Assembly (NCBI GenBank): GCA_036504875.1
Contig: DASXUK010000007.1
Coordinates: 1-64,000, forward strand
DNA length: 64,000 nt
Source: JACPFJ01 sp036504875
GTDB lineage: Bacteria; Desulfobacterota; Desulfuromonadia; Geobacterales; Pseudopelobacteraceae
Direction of reading: 5' to 3'
Below the pieces are notes generated by a model. The model saw only the letters and a list, made by a program, of their open reading frames with translations. It searched no databases and had not been told where the DNA came from. The position numbers and the translations under genes were made by a program. Position 1 is the stretch's first letter, and each line of letters starts with the position of its first letter. Below, piece after piece: positions 7,473-21,300 of this stretch.

Positions 7473-10400
7473 TTGAGTGCATTCAAAATCAATGGTAAGT
7501 CGCAGTGGGTTATGCAGTGCCTGATGACTGTGGCGGCCATGCTTGTCCTGCAAGGTGAGGCCTTGGCATCCCTTCAGTGTTACGATTGTCACGGCACCCG
7601 AACCAGTCAGGACATCCGGCCTGAAGATACAACTTACAGGAATCCATCAAGCGGCGGTTTCCAGGGAAACCACCGCACACACATGAGCCCTGCCGCGACT
7701 GTCAATGCTTGTGCCGAATGCCATCCCGGAAGCGTCGGTTTTCTGCCTTCCCACCGTAACGGCCTGATCAAGGTTTCGTCAAAGATCAACGCATCCCCAT
7801 CAACATCGCCGACAACCTATCGCAACTCAACATCAGCATTTCCCCAGACAACGAACCCCAATCTTAGCTCCGCAGCCTGTTCAAACGTAAACTGCCATTT
7901 TGAAAAACTTACCCCCAACTGGTCAAGCAATCCATCAACCACCGTATGCACAACCTGTCACGGTGCGCCACCCACGGATGGCCACCATCCCGGCAAACTG
8001 GTCAACAGTCTGGATAAACATGGCGCCTATCTTGGCATGACAACAACCTCCTGCAACCAATGCCACACCGACCACACCGGCAGCTTTACTCATGCCACAA
8101 GCGCCGGCAACCGTGCGCTCGTTGTCCGGTTCCTGCCATATTCCACAGCCGTCCGCAAATACGGCGCCGGAATATACGGAGGCCACAGCAGCAGCACAGG
8201 CTACCCCGCGTATCTACCCAGCCAGAATCCGGCACGAAACGGCACCTGCACCAACCTCTACTGTCACAGTGATGGCCGTGGCGGACCTGCAAGCATGATC
8301 CCCAGATGGTCCGACACGAGAACCACGCAATGTTTTTCCTGCCACAAGGGAAAAACCTCCGACGAGACCTCAGCCAACTGCATCACCATCGGCGGGACAT
8401 GGACAACGGTCCAGAGCCCGATTCCTGGTGGAGGCACGATCGGTGTGTGCAGGCCGTACCTGACCATGTCGTCAAACGGCCACCACCGCCTGGTGGGGCC
8501 GCAATGGGTCAGAAAATACCCCTGCTACTACTGCCACAACGCCACAGCCGCCACTGACGGCACCATCTCGTCCATGTCAATGCATGTAAACGGAAAACCT
8601 GATGTGGTCATGGCTCCCCTGTGGAACATGGCCAACCGGTCATCGGCAAGATACAACGCGGCAACCAAGACCTGCGACAACGTATACTGCCACAGCGACG
8701 GCACCAGCGACCCAGATGCGGTGCGCCCTTTTGCCTGGAACGCGGGAAAGACCGAGTGCAACACCTGTCATGGTCACCCGACAGGCTCGTGCGCAGGGTG
8801 CCACGACGGCAAAAAGAGATTTCTGATCAACAATGTATCCACCATCCTTACGGTACTGTCCGGCTGGCAGGCAGGACAGGAATGGAAGGCAGCCATGCCG
8901 ATGATTGCCAATCAGGGCCCCGGCACGGCAAGGGCCAACTCTCATCCGCGCCATGCCCAGACCAACTTTTCCTGCGACGAATGCCACGCCACAACCGTAT
9001 TAAGCAGCACCTGTACCACCTGTCATGTCGCCGGCATCCCCCCCGGAGGGATGGGGGAGGTCTCCCATATCAACGCCACCTATCACGTCAACAAGACCAA
9101 GGACGTCGCCTTCAAACGTGGCGGCACGTATAACCCGATCAATAAAACCTGTTCAGGAACGGGCGGAGGCACGACCTGCCATGTCGGTACCGTGCCCCAA
9201 TGGGGCGGCTCCAACACCGATGCCGTAGTCTGCCTCAACTGCCACGGTGCAGCAACGGATGTGGACAGCTTCAGCTTTAAAAACTTCAGCGCCCCGGCAA
9301 AAATAAGTCAAGCGGAATGGGCCTTCAGCGGACATGGCAGAATGTCGTCCGCCGGCCGTTATCCGGTATCCAATAACCCGGCCGCCAATTTCGGCGGCAA
9401 CCCCTGCTGGTATTGCCATGACCCGAAAGTCCTGCACAACTATAGCGGCAACCCCTTCCGTCTGCGCCAGCATTCCCAGTTCACCAACCGTTTTGCCAAG
9501 GAATGCGTATACTGCCATATGACAGGAACGATCACGGAGTGCCTCTCCTGTCATAACACCGTTGAATCGCTGGCCCCGCAGCTTGCCAACATCAGTACCG
9601 CGAGGCTTGTCACCTGGCCGAACAGAACGACAACCGTTTGGCGGCAGGACCACAGAAGCTATGGCGCCAGCAGTTGCCTGACGGACCTGGGCTCAACCAA
9701 CAAATGTCATAACAGCGACGCCTGGATCCACAATACCGGCCCCAACACGATTGGGGCATGGACCGCCGACCAGAAAGTCGACATCCAGAGGCAATACATG
9801 ATGATGGGGGTCTGCCTGCAATGCCATGACGACGACAGCGGCGGGCAGTGCACCAGCTGTCATACCCCCCCGGCCGGCAATCCTCTGAAATATTCCATCG
9901 GATACAACCCCGGCCTGGCGGGTACCCGCTTCATCAAACCAAAACAGGCCCGTGCCTCCGGCGGTCATTTCGGCTACAAGCACTACCTGGATTACAAACA
10001 GACCGGCGTATGGAAAGGCGGCAAATTCTGTTGGGACTGCCACGATCCCCATGGCGACGCTGACGGCGTCACTACCAAAAACATCTACATGATCCAGAGC
10101 CAGGTGGGCACCTCTACCGACGGCAGGTTCGGCAAACCGGTCACCAGGGCCGCTGTGGTCTTCACCAGAAAGGCCAGCGGCAAGGACTACGCCAATTCCG
10201 ATAGCACCAAACCGTACAACGGCATCTGCAACGTTTGCCACTCACCGGCGAGCAAGCACTTCACGAGCACCAGCGGTGACAAGCACAACGAAAGCCGGGT
10301 CTGCACCACCTGCCATGAACACCGCTTCAGCTCAAGCCATGGCGACAAGCAACCATGCAACACCTGTCACAAAAACAGGCCGATACCGAAACATTCCGCT

Positions 10401-12305
10401 TTCGGTCTCCCCCGCGACTGCACCAAATGCCACGCCGGCATCATAGGGAGTCGAATGGACATCATGACCCAGTTGAACTCCAACTCTCATCATATCCAGG
10501 GGGTACCGACAACCAACACGCACTGTTACCAGTGTCACTGGGAATCGACCAATGAGGGGCTGATCAACATACAGTACCACGAAGGTTACAACTACAAGCT
10601 CTACACCTCGATCAAGAACGCCAAGAGTGACCTGGTCATCTGGGGTCCCGGTCAAAAACCGACGGTCGGCCAGCGCCCGACGGTTTATAGGACAACCTCC
10701 TCTGCCAGCGGCCGTGCAACCGCGGTGCAGTTCATAGCCAATAACATCGGCACGGTCAACGAGCGTGCAGAAGCCGCCAAGGTGACCAACCACTGCCTCG
10801 GCTGCCACAGCGACCAGAACAACGACAGCCAGCCCTTCAACGACTGCAAGACCCCAGGCCAGTATGCCTGGGACTTCAAGAGCATCGCGGCCCGCTACAA
10901 CCAGACCGGAACCACCACCTGGGGCAAATACGGCACCAACGGGAAGAGCACCGTGACCAAGGCGTTCTCGGCCCACGGTAACGCGGCTCCAAACCAGGGT
11001 GGCTGGAACACGGCCACCGGCATCGACAGCGCCATTTCCAACCGCCGCGGCAACACCGGCATCAAAAACGTTCAATGCTATGACTGCCATAGTTCCCACG
11101 GTTCGTCCCTGGTCGGTACGACCTCCAGCTACACGACCTTCAACGGCACGCATAACGGCGCCAACCTGAAGGAGACCCAGGCCGGCAAGGGGGGCTACAG
11201 CATGTCCTACAGGGCCCAGGCCAACACAAGCGGGGTCAATCCCTATAACGCCGGGGCCGCGCAGTGTTTCGACTGCCATAGCAGCCGGACTTCCGGTACA
11301 ACACCTTGGGGATACAACTCCACCTTCGGGGTGCTCTCCTCAATCATGGGCTATAAGGATACCGCCAAATTCGGCCAGGGAATGAAAGCCTCCACAGGGC
11401 GTTTTACAGAAAGGGCCAGCAGGGCGAACATCCTTGGCGGGCATATGAAGGCATCAAGCTTCCTTAACCGCTCAACATCGGCGCTAAACAGGATCAACGG
11501 TCTCTGCACGCCTTGCCACGACCCCCATGGCGTCACCCCGACACTGGGCGGCAATCAGGCCTATGCCGTTCCGCTCCTGAAGGGCACCTGGATGACTTCT
11601 CCATATAAAGAAGATGCGCCGCCGCTGGATCCTACCGGTAGTACCGCCAGAAAAGCGCCTTACGGGGTCTCTACGCCGGTTACAGGCGATTACTTATCCT
11701 GGGGAGACGGGATTTGGCACCAGAATCATCCGGTCAACCAGCCGGCCACCAGGCACAATATCGATCATAATACCCTTGGCGGATCGAGCCGGATACAGGA
11801 AGATGACACAAAATTCGCCGGGCTCTGCCTCAGGTGTCACAACAAGGAAAGGATATTGGGCAGCTACGCCTTCGGGACCGCCACCAGCGCCAACAAGGCG
11901 CCCTGGAAGAGCGTGAAACGAATCCATGCCGCAACCAAGGGGTGGGGCGCCAACAAGGAACATTCCTTTACCTGCTCCAAGTGCCACCAGCCGCATAATT
12001 CCGGCCTGCCGAGGCTGATGCAGACAAACTGCCTCGATTACAAGCATCGTGGAGGAAGAGCATCCAACGGCCTGCCGTGGGCTGCGGACAAGCAGGTTCC
12101 CTATTCTGCGCATGATCCCGGCAGTGAGCACCGCGGCTATCCGATCGGGAGCCTGTACGGGGTAAGATATACCTCACCCGAAGCCACAACCGCCTGTCAT
12201 GTCGGCAGGAGCGACCTGAGTCCACCTCTTCCGGCATATAGTCCGGGAACAATTCCGAGTGCGTGGCCGGACGGCAATCTTTGGAACCTTAAGACGCCAT
12301 GGTAA
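7473..12305 (+). CDS. Secreted multiheme c-type cytochrome, 31 heme motifs (Geobacter CxxxxCH/CxxCH type)
   Basis: A 1610-aa exported cytochrome. The start is TTG 7473, five bases after a strong AGGAGG at 7462-7467. A signal peptide follows (hydrophobic core about residues 13-28, cleavage near ALA-S). I count 28 CxxCH and three C-x4-CH motifs (CSNVNCH, CTNLYCH, CDNVYCH), each of the latter paired with a following CxxCH, as in the Geobacter C4xCH/C2xCH repeat family. Two further candidates have longer gaps (C-x8-CH and C-x9-CH). Many extra His residues could be distal ligands. Likely role: periplasmic or extracellular electron transfer. It overlaps the upstream end of the giant FN3 gene's open frame. 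No membrane anchor or lipobox is visible. Confidence 0.92.
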   Translation: MSAFKINGKSQWVMQCLMTVAAMLVLQGEALASLQCYDCHGTRTSQDIRPEDTTYRNPSSGGFQGNHRTHMSPAATVNACAECHPGSVGFLPSHRNGLIKVSSKINASPSTSPTTYRNSTSAFPQTTNPNLSSAACSNVNCHFEKLTPNWSSNPSTTVCTTCHGAPPTDGHHPGKLVNSLDKHGAYLGMTTTSCNQCHTDHTGSFTHATSAGNRALVVRFLPYSTAVRKYGAGIYGGHSSSTGYPAYLPSQNPARNGTCTNLYCHSDGRGGPASMIPRWSDTRTTQCFSCHKGKTSDETSANCITIGGTWTTVQSPIPGGGTIGVCRPYLTMSSNGHHRLVGPQWVRKYPCYYCHNATAATDGTISSMSMHVNGKPDVVMAPLWNMANRSSARYNAATKTCDNVYCHSDGTSDPDAVRPFAWNAGKTECNTCHGHPTGSCAGCHDGKKRFLINNVSTILTVLSGWQAGQEWKAAMPMIANQGPGTARANSHPRHAQTNFSCDECHATTVLSSTCTTCHVAGIPPGGMGEVSHINATYHVNKTKDVAFKRGGTYNPINKTCSGTGGGTTCHVGTVPQWGGSNTDAVVCLNCHGAATDVDSFSFKNFSAPAKISQAEWAFSGHGRMSSAGRYPVSNNPAANFGGNPCWYCHDPKVLHNYSGNPFRLRQHSQFTNRFAKECVYCHMTGTITECLSCHNTVESLAPQLANISTARLVTWPNRTTTVWRQDHRSYGASSCLTDLGSTNKCHNSDAWIHNTGPNTIGAWTADQKVDIQRQYMMMGVCLQCHDDDSGGQCTSCHTPPAGNPLKYSIGYNPGLAGTRFIKPKQARASGGHFGYKHYLDYKQTGVWKGGKFCWDCHDPHGDADGVTTKNIYMIQSQVGTSTDGRFGKPVTRAAVVFTRKASGKDYANSDSTKPYNGICNVCHSPASKHFTSTSGDKHNESRVCTTCHEHRFSSSHGDKQPCNTCHKNRPIPKHSAFGLPRDCTKCHAGIIGSRMDIMTQLNSNSHHIQGVPTTNTHCYQCHWESTNEGLINIQYHEGYNYKLYTSIKNAKSDLVIWGPGQKPTVGQRPTVYRTTSSASGRATAVQFIANNIGTVNERAEAAKVTNHCLGCHSDQNNDSQPFNDCKTPGQYAWDFKSIAARYNQTGTTTWGKYGTNGKSTVTKAFSAHGNAAPNQGGWNTATGIDSAISNRRGNTGIKNVQCYDCHSSHGSSLVGTTSSYTTFNGTHNGANLKETQAGKGGYSMSYRAQANTSGVNPYNAGAAQCFDCHSSRTSGTTPWGYNSTFGVLSSIMGYKDTAKFGQGMKASTGRFTERASRANILGGHMKASSFLNRSTSALNRINGLCTPCHDPHGVTPTLGGNQAYAVPLLKGTWMTSPYKEDAPPLDPTGSTARKAPYGVSTPVTGDYLSWGDGIWHQNHPVNQPATRHNIDHNTLGGSSRIQEDDTKFAGLCLRCHNKERILGSYAFGTATSANKAPWKSVKRIHAATKGWGANKEHSFTCSKCHQPHNSGLPRLMQTNCLDYKHRGGRASNGLPWAADKQVPYSAHDPGSEHRGYPIGSLYGVRYTSPEATTACHVGRSDLSPPLPAYSPGTIPSAWPDGNLWNLKTPW

Positions 12306-12337
12306 TGATAAAGAGTTTCATCCCCGGAGGCAGTCCC

Positions 12338-15300
12338 ATGAGCCGAAAACAGTTCAGATACAATACCGCCGGAAATGGCGCCCTCCGGCGGCTCGGCGCC
12401 GGAGCGTCAATACCGCTCATGCTCCTCATGATGGCGCTATCCCTTCTCGCGCCGGTCGCCGGCCATGCCGCCGGCGGGGACATCATGGCCCCTTTCCCGG
12501 TATTCACCAATATGACAACCGGCACACGGGAGGCGGCCTCCTCGGCTGTCGACAAGTCCGGCAACGTGATCGTGACCGGCTATCAAAACCTGAATAACGA
12601 CGCCAACGACACCTTTTACACGTCCAAGTTCAAGGCTGACGGCACAGGCACTGCCTGGTCCACTACGTACTTCAAGAGCCCCGGCCTCAACCGGGCGGTA
12701 GCGGCAGCAATAGACTCGAACAACGACGTCATCGTCACCGGGTTCGCCTGGAACGCCACCCTGTTCAAACAAGAAGTGCACACCATCAAGTACAGCGGCA
12801 TCGACGGTTCGATCCTCTGGAACGCCACCTTCTCCGGCAGCTCGATTTCCAGCGACTATGCCACCTGCATTACGGTGGACAGCCAGAACAACGTCTATGT
12901 GGGCGGCTATACCAACGCCGGCAGCGCACAGGAAGACTATTTCGTCATCAAGTACACCTCCAACGGCGCCAACACCGACGGATCGCCGTTCTGGAAGGCG
13001 ATTTACAACAACGGGCCGGTCGTCAACAAAACCGACAAACTCATGGCCATAGTAGCCGGCGCCGGCGGCATAGCTGTCACCGGCTACTCCAGCAACGGTA
13101 CGAGCTTCGATATTCTGACCCTCAAATACGACTACAACGGCGTCAAACTCTGGGAAAGCCGCAAACCGGCAGGCGGGGTAAACGATGCCTGGGGCGAATA
13201 CGTCAAGCTGGACTCGGCCGGCAACGTCGTCATGACCGGCTTCGTATACAACGGTGTCAACAAGGACATCTATACCGCAAAATACAACGGCACAACCGGC
13301 GCTCTCATCTGGGAGCAGACCTACAACGGCGTTGCCAACCAGAACGACGAGCCGGGCGGTCTCTACATCGACTCCGCAAACGACAGCTATGTCACCGGCT
13401 ATACCCAGACCCTGATCCAGGGAACCGACATCTACACGGTCAAGTACCATGACCCACCAAGCGGCACAGTACCGCAAAAGGTATGGGAACAGACCTACAA
13501 CTCCACCTGGAACAAAGACGACAGAGGGGTTGCCATAACCGGCGACTCGGCCAGGAACACCTACGTGACAGGCACTATCTCCGACGGGATCCACTTCAGC
13601 ACCGTCACCCTCAAGTACGGCAGCACCGGTACGCTCTACTGGCAAAAGGTCTACAACGACATCAACGTAAAAGACGAAATACCCGTGGGGATAGGGATAG
13701 TGAACATAAGCGGCGCGGAATACCCGTTCATAGCCGGATTAGCGCAATTTTCAACCAATTACAAGCACGACCATTTTGCCATCAAGTTCGACCCCGGGGC
13801 AATCAATCCGCCCAGCGGACTCACCGTCGGCACAATCACCAAGGACGGCGTCACCGGATTGTACTCCGTGCCGCTCACCTGGACCGACAATACGGCCGGC
13901 GTTAACGATGGCTTCTATGTCGAACGAAAGCTCGCAAGCGACGGCGACGACAAATGGGCGGCGGTCAACGTAACTACCCCAACGGTGGGGAGCACAATAA
14001 CCACCTTTACCGACACCGGCCTGCCTGAAAACAAATTCTACAATTACCGGGTCAAGACATCCAAGGGAGGCGTGTTCTCGCTCTACACCGATCCCGTCGT
14101 CCAGGTCTTGACGTTTATAGTGACCCCCATTCCGCCGGTCTGGACATACCTCTATAACAGTCGGAACGACAATGACGACTACGTCAACAGCATCGCCGCG
14201 GGCCCGGACAACCAACCGGTCGTTACCGGCGTAAGCAGGGATTATGCCCCCGGCTATTCGAGTGGCACGGTCTCGAACGACTTCTATACGGCAAAACTGA
14301 ACAAGGACACCGGCGCGGAGATCTGGAGCAATCAGTTTGAAGGCGGCTTCAACCAGGAGGACGATGGCCTGGGTGTGTCTGTAGACATCAACAACGATGT
14401 GGTTGTGACCGGCAATTCCATGCAGTACTCCGGTGTTCCCGCCATAGGAAATATAAACTCCATCTATACCCTCAAATACAACGCCACCGCGCCTGCAACC
14501 ATCCAATGGCACGGGCAGTACAACGGCGCCACCCTGATCGATGACCGCGCCCGCGCCGTGGCGACAACGAGCGACGCAACAAAAAATATCGTTGTCGTTG
14601 GCTATGGCCAGAAAACAGTCAACAATGCCGATATCTACGTCGTCAAATACGCGCCGAGTCCGGCGCTCGTCAGCGGCAATGCCCAGCCGCTCTGGAGCGC
14701 CACCTACGACGGCGGCGGCAACGATTATCCATCCGCAGTGGCCTTCGACAGGGACGGCAACGTCTTTGTGGCCGGTTACAGCGAGACCGCCCTGGGAAGC
14801 CTCGTCTACAAGACCTTCATCGCCAAGTACTGCGGCACGACCGGCGCGCCATCCTGCGGCGGATTCACCCAGGGGCAGATCATCTGGAAAGATACGTACA
14901 GCGGCTTCGCCACCGACAACCGGGCATACTCTCTGGCCGTGGATAACGACGGCAACCCGTACGTAACCGGCTATGCCGTAAACGGCGCCAATGGCAAGGA
15001 TTTCCTGACCATCAAGTATGACGGCAAGCAGACACCCGCAACCACACGCATCCTCTGGGCCAAAACCTCCGATGGCGACGCCCATGGCAACGACGTGGCG
15101 GTTTCAATCATGGTCGATCCCATCGACAACAACGCCGTGGTGGGCGGAACCGTGCTCACGGGGACCGGCAACAACGATTTCCGAGTCATCCGCTACTCCT
15201 CGGCCGATGGCAGCGAGATATGGAACAAAACCTACCCGAGCCCGTCCACTGACGAAAGCCTGAACAGCATGGCCCTCGACATCTCCGGCAACATTTTTGC

Positions 15301-18300
15301 CGTGGGAAATTCAGGCAACAAGAGCATGGCCGTCGAGTACGGCTATGACGGGACCCTGCGCGGCGCCACCATCTACAGCAGGCCGGCGGTGAACATCCTC
15401 GACCAGGCGACCGCCGTGACGGTCAACTCCCTGGGCGATGCCTTTGTGGCCGGATCTTCACGGAACAATCACGCGATTCCCAATGACGACTATCTGGTCT
15501 ACAAGATGGCCGGCCTGCCGCTCCAGGCCCCGTACCCTTTCACGGTGACCCCCAACTACACAAGCGCCGTTCTTGCCTGGACGGACAACTCGCCAGCCAT
15601 CCTCGCCGCGGACAAGGGGTTCAACGTGGAGCGCAAGAATGGCGCCTGTGGTCCCGCCAACATCAATCCGTGGGCCCTGGTCACCGGTTCACCGTTCGCC
15701 GCCACCACCTTCACGGATACCGGCCTGACCATTGGAAATTCGTACTGTTATCATGTCCGCGCCTTCAGGACCAGCACCAGCGAGGCGACGCGCTGGATCG
15801 AACGCTCAGTCACATTGCTGGCCCCGCCTGCGCCGACCGCTTTCAGCGCCTCGGCCACGGATACAACCACCGCAAACCTAACCTGGACGAAGAACACCAC
15901 CAATGAATCCGGCTTCCAGATCGAGCGCTGCACAGGCGCGTCCTGTGTCTTCCCCGCCCCGGCCGAGCCGGGTTTCACAAGTTTTATCGCGCCGGCCAAC
16001 GCAGTCTCCTTCACCGACAGCAGCGCCTGTCCCGGAGTTGTCTACAAGTACCGGATTTTCGCCTACCGTACATATGCGGCGGACGGTATCAGCACCAGCG
16101 GCAACGCATGGGAATCCGCCTACACCTATCTGACCACGCCGGTTTCAGGGTCGATCACCACCCCTGGGACAAATGTGCCCGGCACACCCGGCATAACAGC
16201 CCTGAACGAGTCCCAGATCAAGCTGACCTGGACCGACACCAGCACGGATGAAACCGGCTACCGGGTCTACGAATGCATTGCCGGGAACTGCTCTTCACTC
16301 AGCCTGGCAGGCACGACCGCCGCCAATGCCACCAGTTATATTGTTTACGGTCTTGTCGCGAGCAGCGCCCACACATACGTGGTCAAGGCGTTCAAGACGG
16401 CGGCCCTGTCATGCAGTGGCGGCTGGGAGAGCAACCCCACCGCCCCGCTTTTCGCTACCACCGTCAACAATCCGCCGGTGCTTACGGCAACCAAGATGAG
16501 CAGCACCCGGATAGACCTGTCGTGGACCGATACCACCGCATCGGAAACCGGCTTCAATCTGCAGAGGTGCAAAACCGGCTTTACCTGCACAGGCGCCGAA
16601 CCTGACAATACCAATTATGATCTGTTACCCTTGATCCCGGCGGATGTAACTTCATATTCCGATACGACGGCATGTCAGAACATCACCTACAAATACCGTG
16701 TTCGGGCCATAAGCGAAGGTCAAATCAAACGGAGGGCGTTGCTCAGCATCTCCGGTTTCCAGCCCAACTTCCAGACCAAGATCACCATCACCAGGGCCAA
16801 CTTTCCGGGGATGCAAGGCAACTACGCCGGCATCGGGTTCTACGATGACACGGCACAAACCCAACTCCCCTTCTGGATCGATCAGAGTCTGACAACCGCC
16901 ACTTCAGCGACGATCTGGTTCAAGACCGGGGCCAACAATAACATCTACTTGTACTACGACAATTCTACCTTCACCAGCTCCAGCAACGGATCAGCCACCT
17001 TCGAGTTCTTCGATGACTTCGACGGCGCGGCCCTTGACGGCAAGTGGGCCAAGAGCACGACCGGCGCGGCCACCATTACCGTGGGCGGAGGGCTTGTAAC
17101 TTTTGACGCACCCAGCTTGGCAAACACCACCGTGACCGCCGCAACCCCCGCACCCCCCTATCGGCTCGAGGCCCGCACCAAGGTCTATTCGACCTACCTG
17201 GGCACAGGCCTCATCCGTGTGCGTGGCATGGGCGGAGTCGGCGATACCGGAATATACGATGTGGGCGGCAGTAAACTTGTGGCCTATTTTAACAGCTTCA
17301 ATACAAACATCCAGGTTCTGGCAGATACTTATGTGCGCTGGCGTGCCGCCCATACAGGGGGGGCTACCAATACCTGGAGTATTTTTAATGAAGATGAAAC
17401 ACAGATTTACTCCACCACCTATACCGGCAGCCCTTCGGGAATATACCTGGCAGCGGGTGATGGCGGCGGCGGGAGCGGCAAGTTCAGCCTAGACTGGATA
17501 TTTGCGCGCAAATACTTGGCTACAGAGCCGGTGGTGACATCCGTGGGTGCGCCGCTGGACTGGGGCTCCACTTACATTAACGCCTGGAACGGCGCATGGA
17601 GCGCACTTGCCTCGGGCGCCACGGATGCCGCAGCTATACCGACCGGGGCCGTGGCCAGCAGGGTTTCCGAGTCGGAGATCAAAATCACCCTGAATTACAG
17701 TTTTGCCGATATAACCGGCATCAAGGTGGACCGCTGCACGGACAGCACATGCGTGTCTGTTGCAAAAAGTATCTATGACGGCCCGCTTACCGCGACCGTG
17801 AGCGACAATGCAGGTCTGCTCCCGAACACCACTTACTACTACCTGGTACACTCTTACAAAACCGCAACCTGCAGCTGGGACACCAAGGATCCTCCTATCG
17901 CGTCCCCGGTCAAGATAAGCGCCGCAACGGCGCTGATAGCCCCGGTCATCAACGCCACCGCCACCCCGGCAGTCACCACCACCTGCAATGACATCCGCTT
18001 TACCGACAGCGACGGCAGCACGATCCTGAACCACTGGCTGGAATCAGGATGCAATTCAGCCTCTACCTCGGCATGGCTGAAGTTCACTTCCCTGCCGGCA
18101 GGCATCAAGACCATCTATCTGTATTATGGCAGCCCGGCAGCAGCTGCGCCGGCACAGCTGGACCCCAATACATTATTTAATTTTTACGATGATTTTGCCG
18201 GCACCACCTTGAACACCACCTCAAAATGGACAAAACTGGAATATTGTGGCGGCGCTACCCGTATCACCCAAAACAATGGGCTGCTCGTCAATAGCGGATG

Positions 18301-21300
18301 CGGTTATTGGGGATATACCGGCATGTACACGCAAGCCAATTTCACCCGGCCGTTTGTCGTTGAATTCAGCCATAACCACACAGGCGCCAATTATGCGATG
18401 TTCGGGGCAAAAAACACCGTTGCCACCACAGCCTACACTAGCATGCCCTATGCGATATACCCAATTTATGACGTAAACGGTAACCGGCTTGCGGTCAACG
18501 AAGATGGGGTCGACAGAGGAGACAACAAGAAACTCATAGCATCCAATATCTGGCAGTATTACAAGCTCGAGGTGCTGCCGACAGGCGCGAACTATTATCA
18601 CGGTGATTCACCGACGGCCTACACCCAATTTTATACCAGCAGCTATAGCAGCGCCTCGCCCCTCAAGTTTGGCCTGGATGTCCATAACCAGGTCTTCACG
18701 CTGGGCGCGGTAAAGGTCCGGAAATACGCCAACCCGCAACCTGGCTTTACCCTGCTGGTTGAACAGGCAGGCACGTTCCTGACCGGCGGCGCCTGGGGCG
18801 TCAAACGGCAGATAGACATCAGCAATACCACCGGTTCGGCCCTGACCGATTACCAGATGCCGATAACCATTGACACCCGCTCTCTGGCATCGGACCAGAT
18901 CGGCATCTCCTGGACTCTCAACACCGCCACCGAAGAGCGGCATGTCATCGAGCGCTGCACCGGAGCGGCCTGCACAACGACATTTACGGTCATGAATACC
19001 TTCTATGGGCCCGCCGCCGTTGGCGCCTATACCGACAAAGCGGTAGTCGCCGGCGCCAATTACTGCTACCGCGTGAGCGCCGAACGGAACATCACAGCCC
19101 CACTCTGGAATACCGGTGTGTCGGGTGTGGTCTGCGCCGTCACGTCCGCGCTGCCGGTTGCGCCGGCTCTCTCGGTGACGGAACACGAGACCAGCATGGA
19201 CCTCTCCTGGAACGATGTAGCCACCGGTGAAAATGCCTATATTGTTCAGCGTTGCAAAGGAGTGGCATGTAATGTCAACACACCCGATCCAGGCTGGCCT
19301 AAAACCCTTGCGCCCAACACAACAGCATATCAGGACACCACGGTATGCAACGACTCGTATACCTATGCCGTCAAGGCGGTAAAATACGGAGCCAATGCCT
19401 GGGACACCGGCTTCAGTACACCGTTATCAAAGGCGACCATCGTACCGGAAAAACCGGTTTTCACTTCTGCCGCCCGTATCTCGGAAAACCAGATCAACCT
19501 CGTGTGGCAGGATAAGACCGGCGATGAAACCGGTTTCGAGATTGATCGCTGTGAAGGAAGCTTATGTGATTTCACCACAAAGACCACCCTTCTGGCGCCG
19601 TTGAGCACCGGCGTAGGCGGCATCGTAAACTACAGCGATACAGGGCTCAAACCCAGCACCATCTACCGCTACCGGGTACGCGCCTACAAGACCGGCAATC
19701 CTTGTGGCTGGCCGAGCGCATACAGCGTGGATGTCCGCGAGGCAACCACGTCAGTGGCGGCCCCCACCGCCATCTCGGGGAGCGCGTCCAGCACGACCAG
19801 CGTGAATCTGTTCTGGACCGACACTACCCTATCAGATAGCGTGTTTAAGGTGGAAAGGTGCGTTGTCGGCGGGACTTGTTCCCCCCTGATGGATTATACA
19901 GCGAATACACGGCCGGCAACAAACAGGGTATTTTACAGCTTCAACAACACCTTGGACGACTCTTCCGGAAACGGCCTGCGCCTGACCGGATCAACGCCCA
20001 CCTACGAGGACGGCGGCCTGGCCCTGAGTACCGCCACCACATTCCAGAGCGCCGTGACTTCCATCCTCGACACGGATACCCATGCCATCGAGTTCGACAT
20101 CAAGATTCGGGCCACCAACGCCGGTTGGACTAAAATATTCGGCTATAACCCGGTCGGCAGCGACAGGAGCCCGGGTATCTGGTTGAGAGCCTTAAACAGT
20201 TCAAGCCTTCACTGGCGCTATGATCCCGGTAATACCGGGGTCAATTCCCTGGGTGTGGACGGAGATGACAACACCCCGTTTACAGTGGGCCTATGGTACC
20301 ATGTACGCGGTGTCAAGTCTGGGGGCAGTTTCAAGGCCTATGTGAATGGGGCGCTGGTTTCCGACACCAGCGTTGCATCTATCAAGTATTCCGGCACGGC
20401 CACGCTCTGGTTCGGCGGCGCGGACGTGACCATAAAGAACTTCAGTATAGACTGGAATGAAGGGGCGACATCGATTGTCGACAATACCGCATGCAGCGAT
20501 ACCGCCTATACCTACCGGGTCAAGGCGAAAAATGACATCCCAGCCCTTTCCAGCCCTGGAGCCGGCTGCTGGTTGAGCCGTGCACCGCTGACCATCACCA
20601 ATTTCCAGCCCAACTTCCTGACAACGGTCATCATCCCCTATGATACGGCTATGCTGCCAGACTACCGAGACCTTCGTTTTGTCGATACAACAGCCAACAT
20701 TGAACTTCCTTACTGGATTCAAAAAAGTACGGCCACTTCGGCAACAATATGGTTCAAAACCGGAGCGAACAATAATATTTCCATCTATTACGGCAATTCC
20801 ACTGCAATCGCTGTCAGCAGTAAGGATGCGGTTTTCGGCACAGGCCTGGTCGGGTACTGGCCATTCAGCGAGGCTCCAGGCACCACTGGCGGAACAACAG
20901 TAGACTGGAGCGGCAGTGGAAACGACCTCACCCTGACCGGCTTTTCCGCGCCCAATGGCATAGTCGGCAGTGGTCCCTATGGCAATGCAGACAATGCACT
21001 TAAATTAGTTGGAAACAGCTATGCCTACAGGAACGTCGCGACCGGTCTGCCGACCGGGAGCGTGTTGTCCGCCGAGGCCTGGATAAAACCAACCGGACCA
21101 AGCCTGACATATGACTATAACGGCATCGTTGCCTGGGGCCTCAGGGATTGTCTTTTTCACTCGGTAGCCCTGAGTCTGGGTATTACGGGAAATCCGCAGG
21201 TGCCGACCTGGTGTAACGACTACATCTCGCCCGGACCAAAGGTAAATTTTGACCAATGGAACCATTATGCCTTCACCATGAACGGAAGGGCTATAACGGT

